Position numbers and translations under genes: made by a program. Of a DNA stretch of 64,000 nucleotides, positions 40,382-48,847 are shown piece by piece. The number at the start of each line of letters is the position of its first letter. Within the stretch, counting starts at the first letter, position 1. This stretch comes from an uncultured Prevotellaceae bacterium. Lineage in GTDB: Bacteria > Bacteroidota > Bacteroidia > Bacteroidales > Bacteroidaceae. Location of the stretch: positions 1 to 64,000 of the forward strand of contig OMWH01000013.1 in NCBI GenBank assembly GCA_900314755.1, in the 5' to 3' direction. The notes under the pieces were generated by a model. That model was not told the origin of the DNA. It saw only the letters and a program-made list of their open reading frames with translations, and did not search any database.

Positions 40382-40413
40382 CAAAGGTACGCACTTTTTA
40401 TGTAACCACCAAA
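40382..40413 (-). promoter_or_regulatory. Promoter of tRNA-Arg
   Basis: Minus-strand TTTG (40413-40410), 20 bp, TACCTTTG (40389-40382), 31 bp before the mature 5' end. Confidence 0.75.
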
Positions 40414-40461
40414 CTTTTTCCCGACTTTTTTTCATTTTTCTTCATTACCGGGAGAATGATG

Positions 40462-40500
40462 CCATAAAAATAGGAGGAAGACTGGTCTTCCCCCTATCCT
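40462..40500 (-). terminator. Terminator of the surface protein/small peptide unit
   Basis: ATAGGGGGAAGAC (minus 40497-40485) pairs with GTCTTCCTCCTAT (40482-40470) with one mismatch and is followed by ATTTTTATG. Confidence 0.7.
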
Positions 40501-40520
40501 ATTCCATTCAGTGTATGGAC

Positions 40521-40700
40521 TTACGGCAGCATAGGAGTATCTCCTAACAGCATGTCCAACTCGTCGTCCTCGAAGATGCGGGAGCCTCCAACACCACCAC
40601 CGCCATAATCCGTAGGGACTAAGCTTGACGTTTCGAGCAGCATTCCTTGTGTCTGCAAACGATAGGTCTCCATCTCGGGAGTGATATATGTCTTTTTCAT
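40521..40700 (-). CDS. Small acidic, glycine-rich peptide downstream of the surface protein
   Basis: From ATG 40700 this is a 59-residue peptide: MKKTYITPEMETYRLQTQGM, then a central GGGGVGGS and an acidic end with FEDDELDMLLGDTP. A longer start at 40715 (MEDSEMKK) would overlap the preceding stop by 1 bp; I prefer 40700 because GGAGG lies 8 bp upstream and because KKxYxxPE openings are common in Bacteroidales small proteins. There is no signal peptide or known domain. It is cotranscribed with the 1301-residue surface protein. Function unknown. Confidence 0.65.
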   Translation of the reverse strand: MKKTYITPEMETYRLQTQGMLLETSSLVPTDYGGGGVGGSRIFEDDELDMLLGDTPMLP

Positions 40701-40714
40701 TTCGCTGTCCTCCA

Positions 40715-43700
40715 TTATTTAATGATTACCTTACGACCGTTTACTATGTACAATCCCTTTGTCGGGTAGAGTACGCGACGACCCTGCAGGTCGTAGTAGA
40801 CGTTATCGTCCGTACCCACCTTCATGTTCTTGATACCAGTGGAGACACCGTCGATGACGAGGTCAAGCTCACGAGCAGTAGCACCACCCTCTACCACCAT
40901 ATAGGCACGGTATGGGTTCATCGTCACTGCCTTCGTGGTTACATGCACGAACTTACCAGCCATTTCTCCATCAGCCATGAAGCAGTAGTACTGCGTGCCG
41001 TCGTCAGAGACGATATCCTTCTTCTCATAAGTACCTACGAACTTCATATTTCCTGCCACAGGTGCTTCAGCAGGAGTAGCCTCCACTGTCACCATCTTGG
41101 CAGCCACCTCTGTGTCGGCAGCCTTAGGTTTGAACATATACGGTGTGTTCGCCTTTGTCTCTGTGACAGACTCCATGGATACTATCTTAGTCTTACCATC
41201 GTAGCCCTTCAGTTCATAGAACGTACCCAGTGTGGCAGCCGTCTCCGCATCGATAGCGAAAGGCAGGTACACCGTGCAGTTCTTGCCGACGAAGTCCGAA
41301 TAGTCACGGTTCTGCTTGACATTGCGTGCCGTGAAGTCTTGAGCCATCTCGAAGTACGGTGCGTCATCAGCCATCACCATATCCTCGCAGACACTACCGA
41401 TGATGACATTCTTCGTACCAGCCTTCACCTTATTACCAGCAGGCAGATAGATGAACGCCTTTTCCGGTACATTCTGGAAGGCATCAGTAGAGCGGTCTAC
41501 CGTGATGCCCTTGATACCAGTCTTCGTCAAGTCGACATAGGTCAGTTCTTTATCCTCCTTCACAGCCACAAAGGCATCGGCATCAACACCGGCGACATCA
41601 GGATTATCCACCTTGATGAAATGCTTACCAGCCACCTTAGCCACTGCACTCTTATCCAGCAGCACTGGTGATAAAGCAGGTTCTGGTACGGCAACCACAG
41701 ACGAAGCAGAAACAGAGAGTCCCTTAATCTCTACCGTTGCCGTTTCCTTACGACCAGGAGCACGATGGCTATCCAGTTCACGGCTTTCTGTAGCAGCCCT
41801 CTGGTTGTAAATCAGCACATAAGTAGGCACTGAACAAGCAAATGGCACCACTAATTCTCCGAACGCCGTCTTAGCTTCCTCGAACGTAACAGCCGGCTGA
41901 TTACCGATCTTCATGGCAAGCTTACCACTTTCATTGGTCCTTACGTTGATTATTATATTACCAGTACCTGCAGGCAGCAGGAAGGTCATTCCTTTGAATG
42001 CCGCAGCAAACTCTAGCGTACCAGGAACCAATGTTTCATCAGCTAGTCGACCAGCAATCGTATTGACATCCTCCTCTGTCATCGTTGTCGTAATGCCGAC
42101 AGTCTGATCTACTGGAGGAATTGCATTACCAGAGGCGTCAGTTACCGTAATACCATCACCGTCAGCAGAAAGCGTGTAGAGGACATTATCCAATACGACA
42201 CCAGTAGTCGGAATAGAACCACCCTGAGTTTGGAGGTCACCAACGACATTCACTTGTTTGTTTCCTATTGCGTCTACGATAGGATTCATCGTTACGGCAA
42301 TGGTGACCGTCTGACTACGTATATAACTAGGATTATCGTAAGTAATCTCAGAATTGTTTGCCGATATCTCATCATCTGTTTTATCCAACGTAGCCACTAG
42401 GCCATTCTTATAAGCGATGGGCTCAAAATTGCTAAAGGCTTCATTGGCAACCTTCAATGAACAAGTGCTATTAATGTATATCAGCGTACCAGGGTCAATA
42501 TCATCCGTCTCGATGCTTAATGGCATACTGCTGGAATAATTAATTATCGCATTCGTACCATTCTCAATCCGGTTATCACCCTTCAAGTAAACATTCAGTC
42601 CATCCACTAGGGTATTGGTACTTTCTATTGATATTCCTGCGAATGTAGCCCCATCAAGTATCAAGGTATTCTTACCGTCAAACTTAATCTTGCCATTCAA
42701 TATAGACTCACGGTTTGATGGAGTAATTTGAATATCACCATCATTCGTACCCGTTATAATAGTGATACCATACCCAGAGCTATTGTTGCTGATCTCATAA
42801 CCGCTATTGCTTTTCTTTAATGCAAGATTACCACTATAGCTTACTTTCGCAAACCCGTCGAATGCACTTGTCGTTGTCATAGTAAGCTTGGCTGCACTTG
42901 TAGCTGCCTCTACTTCCTGGAATGCAAGCGAAACGCCACTCTTGTAAGCCACAAAGGCAGCAGGAAGAATTGTACCACCTGTATTCTGATTCTGTATCGT
43001 ATTAGTTCCAGAAAGAACAATATTCAACGTACCTGCGAAATTAGTGATAATAGGACTCGACAAACTGGCACCGCTTAATGTCAAAGTCTTCGTCTCAGCA
43101 ACGAAAGACCACGTAGCAGGAGTTTGATCACCGCCATCGGTATCATTTCCTACTATAGGACTGTCGTCAATCCACAAGATAGGCTCTTCTTCCATTCCTT
43201 GCGAACTCAGAGCTGCCCAAGTGGCTGGATCACCTGTTGAAGCACTCACCAAGGCTTTGTTTTTATATATCAGAGGAGCACCTTCATACATCCATTTCAT
43301 GTCTCCAAGGTCAATAGAGGCGAAACCACTAATCACAGCCTCATTAGCACTCAATTCAAGATCTGCAAACTCAGCAGTCGTTACCTTGCCAAAAGTCAAA
43401 GTCGCCTCCTCATTGGTAGACACAATGCTAGAAATATTATTAGACCGTAGCACATCTGGGTTGGACACATCATTTGCCAGCAATATCGTCAGGTTTTCAA
43501 GTCCACTCTCTATACCTCCATCAATGGTGACACCAGTCAGTGTCAGGGTATGGTCACCGTCAAACTGAACGGTAGCAACCGATTCGCCTAAGACATTCTC
43601 ACGGTTTATAGTGTTTACCCGTGTACCACCGATCCATATATCATAAGCCTTTGCGATAGTGTAACCATCTGTTCCTTCTTCCAGTACCAAACCATTTTCA

Positions 43701-44620
43701 AAACTCATGTCCATACCATCCACAAAAAAACCATCATAATTAACAAGCATACTACCAGGATTGTCCTCATCTGTAGTAAATTTTAAGCCTGCATCCGCAT
43801 TGTAAGACTTAAAAGCGGTGGCAACTTCAGATAGAGTAATAGCATTATTTCCTACCAAATTAACATTAAACACTATTGGCATGTCAAAAGCAACGGCATA
43901 CTCCGAATACTCCTGTTCTGAATGATTAAAAGTAAGTGTTCCCGTTTGGATATCGAAATATACCTCAGGCGTGTCTGTATTAGAAAGATTGGCAGCAGTC
44001 TCACTCGTCACTTGCTCACCATTATACCACACCGGATACACTGTAGCTGATGTGATAGTGGCATGACGGATATATTCAACATTTGGCAGAACAGTCTTAT
44101 TATAGAGACCTTCACTATTATATTCTGTAGGATATGCAGCTGCCAAGGACATCCCGCTGCCATAGTTCAGAGAACTGAACCCAGATATAGCAGCCGATTG
44201 AGAAGAGTTATTACCGATAACAAGTTTACAAATACCCGTCTCTGTCTCATCCTTCGTAAAAGTCAAGGAACTGCCCTCCGTTTGCCCGCTATAATAAATG
44301 GAGTTGTCAACAGTGTTCGAACCTTTTAACTGAATAGTCAGATTATCCAATCCACACTTAATGCTCTCACTGGCAATGGTAGCACCATTCAATGACAGCA
44401 CGTTCATTGACCCACCTGTTGCGGGATCTGTTGTTACAGAGAATGACACTGTTCCATTTCTCAGCACATCGGCAGCATTCTCACTGTTCACCTGTGTCTG
44501 ACCTACCCACAGTTGATAATCCTCTGCCCAAGTACACATAGGCACCAGCAAAGCGAATGACACGAGAAGACACTTCAATCTCCGAGTCAGGTTCTGTTGA
44601 TTTTGTAATCGTTTACCCAT
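40715..44620 (-). CDS. Large secreted repeat protein with C-terminal sorting-like domain
   Basis: A signal peptide (LLVSFALLVPMCTWA, cleavage near residue 32) starts a 1301-residue protein. Residues about 33-720 hold five diverged repeats of roughly 110-150 residues, each opening with a strand such as LWVGQTQV, VWYNGEQV, IWIGGTRV or LWIDDSPI, then LxLxGATI and LxIxLKGSNTI. This suggests stacked beta-helical or carbohydrate-binding-like modules. A second region (about 960-1250) reports strands such as YLPAGNKVKAGTKN. The end, VYYDLQGRRVLYPTKGLYIV followed by NGRKVIIK, matches the C-terminal domain of many Prevotella secreted proteins and may direct type IX secretion. Ligand unknown; adhesin is a guess. 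Confidence 0.8.
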   Translation of the reverse strand: MGKRLQNQQNLTRRLKCLLVSFALLVPMCTWAEDYQLWVGQTQVNSENAADVLRNGTVSFSVTTDPATGGSMNVLSLNGATIASESIKCGLDNLTIQLKGSNTVDNSIYYSGQTEGSSLTFTKDETETGICKLVIGNNSSQSAAISGFSSLNYGSGMSLAAAYPTEYNSEGLYNKTVLPNVEYIRHATITSATVYPVWYNGEQVTSETAANLSNTDTPEVYFDIQTGTLTFNHSEQEYSEYAVAFDMPIVFNVNLVGNNAITLSEVATAFKSYNADAGLKFTTDEDNPGSMLVNYDGFFVDGMDMSFENGLVLEEGTDGYTIAKAYDIWIGGTRVNTINRENVLGESVATVQFDGDHTLTLTGVTIDGGIESGLENLTILLANDVSNPDVLRSNNISSIVSTNEEATLTFGKVTTAEFADLELSANEAVISGFASIDLGDMKWMYEGAPLIYKNKALVSASTGDPATWAALSSQGMEEEPILWIDDSPIVGNDTDGGDQTPATWSFVAETKTLTLSGASLSSPIITNFAGTLNIVLSGTNTIQNQNTGGTILPAAFVAYKSGVSLAFQEVEAATSAAKLTMTTTSAFDGFAKVSYSGNLALKKSNSGYEISNNSSGYGITIITGTNDGDIQITPSNRESILNGKIKFDGKNTLILDGATFAGISIESTNTLVDGLNVYLKGDNRIENGTNAIINYSSSMPLSIETDDIDPGTLIYINSTCSLKVANEAFSNFEPIAYKNGLVATLDKTDDEISANNSEITYDNPSYIRSQTVTIAVTMNPIVDAIGNKQVNVVGDLQTQGGSIPTTGVVLDNVLYTLSADGDGITVTDASGNAIPPVDQTVGITTTMTEEDVNTIAGRLADETLVPGTLEFAAAFKGMTFLLPAGTGNIIINVRTNESGKLAMKIGNQPAVTFEEAKTAFGELVVPFACSVPTYVLIYNQRAATESRELDSHRAPGRKETATVEIKGLSVSASSVVAVPEPALSPVLLDKSAVAKVAGKHFIKVDNPDVAGVDADAFVAVKEDKELTYVDLTKTGIKGITVDRSTDAFQNVPEKAFIYLPAGNKVKAGTKNVIIGSVCEDMVMADDAPYFEMAQDFTARNVKQNRDYSDFVGKNCTVYLPFAIDAETAATLGTFYELKGYDGKTKIVSMESVTETKANTPYMFKPKAADTEVAAKMVTVEATPAEAPVAGNMKFVGTYEKKDIVSDDGTQYYCFMADGEMAGKFVHVTTKAVTMNPYRAYMVVEGGATARELDLVIDGVSTGIKNMKVGTDDNVYYDLQGRRVLYPTKGLYIVNGRKVIIK

Positions 44621-44675
44621 AATGTTTATTGTTTTGATTGTTAACTCAAGGTTTAAGCTTGTTACTCTTCGGCTA

Positions 44676-44683
44676 CAAAGGTA
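44676..44683 (-). promoter_or_regulatory. -7 box of the surface protein gene
   Basis: Minus-strand TACCTTTG, 56 bp before the start; the -33 is not recognisable. Confidence 0.6.
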
Positions 44684-44929
44684 TAAAAAATTTTAGATAA
44701 CTGTATGCGATTCCCTATATTTTTATTATAATAAGGTGTAGCGATTTTGCGAATAATCATGACAAAGTGCTTCTGTAGAATCGCGTGGAAGTCAGCAAGT
44801 GGTCAGTTGGCTTCAAATATGCGAAAATAGAGCCGTTATGCTAATCGGCTGACGGAGAGAGCGTTAGCCGTTTTAACACGATTTTCAGACCCAAAAAAGC
44901 ATGAAAAAAGGGCGGAAAAGTGCCTTTTC
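44684..44929. other. Gene-free region upstream of the surface protein
   Basis: Part of a 518-bp stretch (44621-45138) without a gene. I see no coding potential or RNA gene in this part. Confidence 0.5.
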
Positions 44930-44984
44930 AGGTGCCGCCTTCGCCTTACGAAGGTGCTGCCTTCGACCTGGGAAGGCGGCACCT
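44930..44984. repeat. Inverted-repeat element with GGTGCCGCCTTC arms
   Basis: AGGTGCCGCCTTC (44930-44942) and GAAGGCGGCACCT (44972-44984) form a perfect 13-bp inverted repeat. Between them lies a related AAGGTGCTGCCTTCG. Single copies of the core occur in other gaps (29143, 5667). Confidence 0.8.
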
Positions 44985-44991
44985 AAAGGGT

Positions 44992-45031
44992 CGGAAGGTT
45001 ACTCCTAACTCCCCGAAAGGTTACTACTAAC
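44992..45031. repeat. Tandem pair of GGTTACTnCTAACT
   Basis: GGTTACTCCTAACT (44998-45011) and GGTTACTACTAACT (45019-45032) recur at a 21-bp period next to the GGTGCCGCC element. Confidence 0.6.
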
Positions 45032-45051
45032 TGTTTTTTCACCCGATTTAA

Positions 45052-45090
45052 ACAAAAAGGGAGCTTCTTTTTTCCTAGAAGCTCCCAAAA
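45052..45090 (-). terminator. Terminator of the partner-switching operon
   Basis: GGGAGCTTC (minus 45086-45078) pairs with GAAGCTCCC (45067-45059) and is followed by TTTTTG. Confidence 0.85.
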
Positions 45091-45138
45091 TCCGAACATA
45101 AATTTTGGCAAATTATCTTGACAAAATTATTTAATCAC

Positions 45139-46068
45139 TTACATGGGCAGGGTCATCACGAAGCGTGCACCCTTTGCCGTATTTGCCGTATCCAGCACCA
45201 GCTCACCACCTAAGCGGCGGGCAATGCTGCGTGCGAAAGTAAGACCAAGTCCCTGGCCATCGAAATAGCTGTTCAGTTTGACGAAAGGTTCGAAGATACG
45301 CTCTGCCTCATTGGCGGGAACACCCATACCGGTATCCTCTACGGCGTAGGTGATCTTCGACTCCTGCAGGTCGGCATCCACTGTCAGGGTGACACTGCCG
45401 TCCGTCGTGAACTTCTTGGCATTATCCAGTACCAGTGCGAGGGCATGGGCAGCCTGTCTCACGTTGGTCTGCAACATAGACGCTGCCTGCGGACTGACTG
45501 TCAACTGGAAAGAGAAATACTGGCACTGGTCGACAGCCGACTCAGCGACAGCCAGTTTTGCCACTTCCTCGGCAACGACATTGTCGTTACGCTCAATGGC
45601 AGCCTCACTACCCATATCATTGATGTCCTGGATGCTGTATACCAGTCCTGAGAGAGGTGCGGCGGCAGTGGCGTCCATCTTCTCCAGTTCCTTTGTCATC
45701 TTCTGCACGATTTGCTGAAGAGCCTCTTTACTGGTACGCATAGCCTCCGAATTGTTGGCACTTTCCTTCTGCATGTCGGCATTCTGTTTCTCCAGGAAGG
45801 CGTTACGCTCCTCCAGCTTACGGCTGTTCTCCTCCATCTTGTCGTAGAGGTCGAGCGCCTGCTCATAGCCCTGACCGACATTCTCAAAGTTCTTCTGCAG
45901 ACTGCGGTAGTCTTCCAGCAACTGCTGCTGCTCGTCTACCCGTCGCTGATAGTCACGGAGCAGTGTCTCCTGCTCACCAGCCTGGTCCTTGTTGCCTTTT
46001 ATCTGGTAGAACAAGGCATAAACGAGGACGGCAATGACTAATACTAAACCAATAATAATCCAAATCAT
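45139..46068 (-). CDS. Membrane-anchored HATPase protein lacking a phospho-acceptor histidine
   Basis: Residues 2-22 are a membrane span (IWIIIGLVLVIAVLVYALFY), 30-130 a coiled coil, and about 190-309 a histidine-kinase ATPase domain: N box LDNAKKFT, G1 EDTGMGVP, F box RIFEPF, G2 GQGLGLTFARSIARRLGG. The segment where an HisKA dimer helix should be (PLSGLVYSIQDINDMGSEAA) has no histidine; the only His in the protein lies seven residues before the N box. It is therefore not a standard sensor kinase and may phosphorylate Ser/Thr or only bind ATP. Last gene of the operon, 6 bp after the STAS gene. Confidence 0.85.
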   Translation of the reverse strand: MIWIIIGLVLVIAVLVYALFYQIKGNKDQAGEQETLLRDYQRRVDEQQQLLEDYRSLQKNFENVGQGYEQALDLYDKMEENSRKLEERNAFLEKQNADMQKESANNSEAMRTSKEALQQIVQKMTKELEKMDATAAAPLSGLVYSIQDINDMGSEAAIERNDNVVAEEVAKLAVAESAVDQCQYFSFQLTVSPQAASMLQTNVRQAAHALALVLDNAKKFTTDGSVTLTVDADLQESKITYAVEDTGMGVPANEAERIFEPFVKLNSYFDGQGLGLTFARSIARRLGGELVLDTANTAKGARFVMTLPM

Positions 46069-46074
46069 ATCAGA

Positions 46075-46392
46075 CTAATCCTTTTTCTGTTCTACTTTCA
46101 TGAACTTCGTAAAACCGGTCATGTTCAGGACCTTATAGATCTCAGGGCTTACGTTGGTCATCTTGAACTGACCTTTCTGCTGCATCACGGTACGCATCGT
46201 CTTCTGGATCACACGAAGACCGGAGCTTGCCATATAGTTCAACTCAGAGCAGTCCATCTCCAAGTCCACGCCACCGTCTGCCAGTGCAGGCTCAATGTCA
46301 CGTTCAAACTCACCGGCATTCATGGTGTCAATACGCTGTCCAGTCTTAATGATGGTCTTACCACCTTCTTTTAAAATCTGTGTCATAGTCAT
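46075..46392 (-). CDS. STAS-domain anti-anti-sigma-like protein
   Basis: A 105-residue STAS domain of the RsbV/SpoIIAA type. The phosphorylation loop reads LNYMASSGLRVIQK, keeping the serine that the partner kinase phosphorylates; the residue before it is Ala where SpoIIAA has Asp. In partner switching, the unphosphorylated STAS protein binds the kinase and frees its target, and the SpoIIE-type phosphatase restores it. All three partners are encoded here in one operon. The start may be Met1 or Met3. Confidence 0.92.
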   Translation of the reverse strand: MTMTQILKEGGKTIIKTGQRIDTMNAGEFERDIEPALADGGVDLEMDCSELNYMASSGLRVIQKTMRTVMQQKGQFKMTNVSPEIYKVLNMTGFTKFMKVEQKKD

Positions 46393-46408
46393 TTATTCTT
46401 TTAATGTT

Positions 46409-46819
46409 TTACTTAATATCTTTCTTCATAGTCAGCAGGTTCTTACCTTCCAGACGCTGGTAGGTCACCTCGTTCATAATGTTCTTGACGATATAGATAC
46501 CCATGCCGCCGAGGTCACGCTCGGCAGGATTGACGTCCATATCAGCAGGCTCACTCAGAGTAGGATCGAACTCCCTTCCACGATCGCTCAGTACGAAAGT
46601 AAGTTCTTTGCCTTTCGATTCAGCCTTCAGTTCAATGTCGGCTTCTTTTCCTTCGGGATAGGCATAGGAGATGACATTCACGACCATCTCTTCAATGACA
46701 AGGTTGAGGTTCATTTGGAGTTCCATGTCAAGTCCCAGTTCCTCCCCGATCTCTTCGATGAACTGGTTCACTCTGACCAGCTCGTCCATTCGGTTCTTAA
46801 TACAGATCTCTTTCTCCAT
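46409..46819 (-). CDS. RsbW-like anti-sigma factor/serine kinase
   Basis: A 136-residue GHKL ATPase of the HATPase_c_2 type: LNLVIEEMVVNVISYAYPEG (N box), LSDRGREFDP (G1) and LGGMGIYIVKNIMNEVTYQR (G2). This is the compact RsbW/SpoIIAB form that phosphorylates a STAS partner and may hold a sigma factor or other target. It lies 8 bp after the phosphatase gene and 16 bp before the STAS gene. No sigma factor gene is nearby, so its target is open. Confidence 0.92.
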   Translation of the reverse strand: MEKEICIKNRMDELVRVNQFIEEIGEELGLDMELQMNLNLVIEEMVVNVISYAYPEGKEADIELKAESKGKELTFVLSDRGREFDPTLSEPADMDVNPAERDLGGMGIYIVKNIMNEVTYQRLEGKNLLTMKKDIK

Positions 46820-46827
46820 ATAGTTAA

Positions 46828-48843
46828 TTATAATTTAGGTAAATGTCCTTGTACTTTCACACACAGCATCGTGAGGTCGTCACTCTGTTCCGCACCATTG
46901 GCATGACGCACCACGTCCGCTTTCATCATCTCTACAGTCTGCTGGGAGCTGACAAAGTCATGCTTCTCCAGCATCTCCAGCAGCAGGTCGTCACCGTATT
47001 GCTCCTGCTTGTCATCCTCCGCCTCGTTCAGTCCGTCACTATAGACGAAGAACGGACAGCCACTGATATCATCGATGGACTCGCCTTCGTATGGGAGTCC
47101 GGGCCACAGACCGAGCGGTGCATTAGGCTGCATCTCGATGAAATGGGTAGAGCCGTCAGGCATCTTGATAACTGGCGGGTTATGTCCGGCATTACAGAAA
47201 TCGAGGTGTCCTGTCGGTAAGTCTATCACGCCGATGAACATCGTCACGAACATGCCGCTATCGTTATCCTCGGACAGGGCATTGTTCAACTTATCGGCAA
47301 TCTCCGCGGGCGGCAGTCCCTGCTGGGACACCACACGGAACAGGTTACGTGCCACTGCCATGAACAGAGAGGCAGGAACGCCCTTGCCACTCACGTCACC
47401 GAGACAGAAATAGAGTTTCTCGTCCAGCAGGATGAAGTCATAGAGGTCGCCACCCACTGCCTTTGCAGGTGTCATCGACGCGAAGAGGTCGATGTCCGTA
47501 CGCTCCGGGAACGGCGGGAACTTCTGAGGAATCATACTCTGCTGGATATCACGGGCGATACGGAGGTCACTCTCGATACGCTCCTTGGCGGTCGTCGTCT
47601 CCTCCAACTGGTCGTATGCCGTCAGCAGCTCCTCGTGGGTGGTCTGCAGTTTCTCGTGAGCGACCTTCAGGCGCTTGGCGGCGATATAGCGGAAGATGCT
47701 GAAGATAACCAGGGCGAGGATGATCAGTCCCACGATGATCATCGTGTTACGGAACTGGGCACGCTCTTTCTCCATCTTCAGCTCGTCAACCTTAAACAGC
47801 GTGTTCATCTCATTCAACTGCTTCTTGGTCTCCTGCGCATTGACGGAGTCGTTAATCTGGTACATGCGCAGATAGTAATCGGCAGCTTCTTTGTAAATCC
47901 CCATAGCCTTGAGGATATCGGCACGCTGACTGATGATGTCGATATATACCGTGATGTCGTCACTGCCTTCCGTCAGTGCCAACCGCTTGTCATTATACTG
48001 GAGAGCCTCCGGATAACGCTGCTGGAGGTAACGCAGTCTTGCCATATAATACAGCCAGGACTGTCCCCGCAAGGAACTCTCAGAAGAGATGTAGGTACGA
48101 GCCTCCTTCAGGTTGTCCTCACCGGCAGTCAGTTTACCCAACCCCAGATTAGCCTGGGCACATGCCATATAATAATAGGTATAGAAGACATCCTTGGTGG
48201 ACTTGTTCGGATGGTACGTCTGAATATAATCGTCGAGAAGCTCTTTCCAGCGAACGGTCAGCTGCTCCAGTTGCACATATTCCTTCTTGAGGTTAAGGAC
48301 ATCACCATAATAGGCATAGATGTCGGGCAGCACCATGGGACAAGGCTTGATCTTAGACAGCAGATCAATACTCTTCTGATAGGAGCTGACGCTCTCGTCC
48401 AGATCATTAAGACTGGTGTAAACACTGCCCATGGTATAATAGGCTATGCCCATGCCGAAAGTGTTGCCCTGCTGCTTCGCATCGTCAAAGATAGCCTGCA
48501 CCTCACGAAGCGCTTTGTTGGGCTGACCACTATATAAATAGGTATTAGCAAGATGGGTCCACATCTCGTAATACTTGTTCCATTGCTTGATTCTCTTTAG
48601 CTCCGCCAGATATTTGGGAACGTAATGGATGACGGAATCATCGACCGCCTGGTTATAGAAGAGTGCCACCTTGGTATACAGTGCGTTGGCAAGCAGCGTG
48701 TCGTTCTTCTCTGCCTTTGCCTTCGCAATGACCTCGTCGAAAGTCTTGAGCTTCTTGCCGAGGTCAGACTGTGCCATCACAGGATAGGAGAATCCTATTA
48801 GAATGGTCAGGGCGGTTATGTATCTTCTCAATATCAACATCAT
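46828..48843 (-). CDS. SpoIIE/PP2C phosphatase with TPR sensor region
   Basis: From ATG 48843 this is a 671-residue membrane protein (the frame is open to 49011, inside the AraC gene). A signal sequence (TALTILIGFSYPVMAQ) precedes a periplasmic region with about six TPR-like repeats (residues 30-360). A span at about 380-400 (IIVGLIILALVIFSIF) and a coiled coil lead to a cytoplasmic PP2C domain: metal-binding AVGGDLYDF, GDVSGKGVPASLFM, VYSDGLNEAED and QSDDLTMLCV. It would dephosphorylate the STAS protein in response to a periplasmic signal, like RsbU. It follows the AraC gene by 4 bp. Confidence 0.92.
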   Translation of the reverse strand: MMLILRRYITALTILIGFSYPVMAQSDLGKKLKTFDEVIAKAKAEKNDTLLANALYTKVALFYNQAVDDSVIHYVPKYLAELKRIKQWNKYYEMWTHLANTYLYSGQPNKALREVQAIFDDAKQQGNTFGMGIAYYTMGSVYTSLNDLDESVSSYQKSIDLLSKIKPCPMVLPDIYAYYGDVLNLKKEYVQLEQLTVRWKELLDDYIQTYHPNKSTKDVFYTYYYMACAQANLGLGKLTAGEDNLKEARTYISSESSLRGQSWLYYMARLRYLQQRYPEALQYNDKRLALTEGSDDITVYIDIISQRADILKAMGIYKEAADYYLRMYQINDSVNAQETKKQLNEMNTLFKVDELKMEKERAQFRNTMIIVGLIILALVIFSIFRYIAAKRLKVAHEKLQTTHEELLTAYDQLEETTTAKERIESDLRIARDIQQSMIPQKFPPFPERTDIDLFASMTPAKAVGGDLYDFILLDEKLYFCLGDVSGKGVPASLFMAVARNLFRVVSQQGLPPAEIADKLNNALSEDNDSGMFVTMFIGVIDLPTGHLDFCNAGHNPPVIKMPDGSTHFIEMQPNAPLGLWPGLPYEGESIDDISGCPFFVYSDGLNEAEDDKQEQYGDDLLLEMLEKHDFVSSQQTVEMMKADVVRHANGAEQSDDLTMLCVKVQGHLPKL

Positions 48844-48847
48844 GTGG

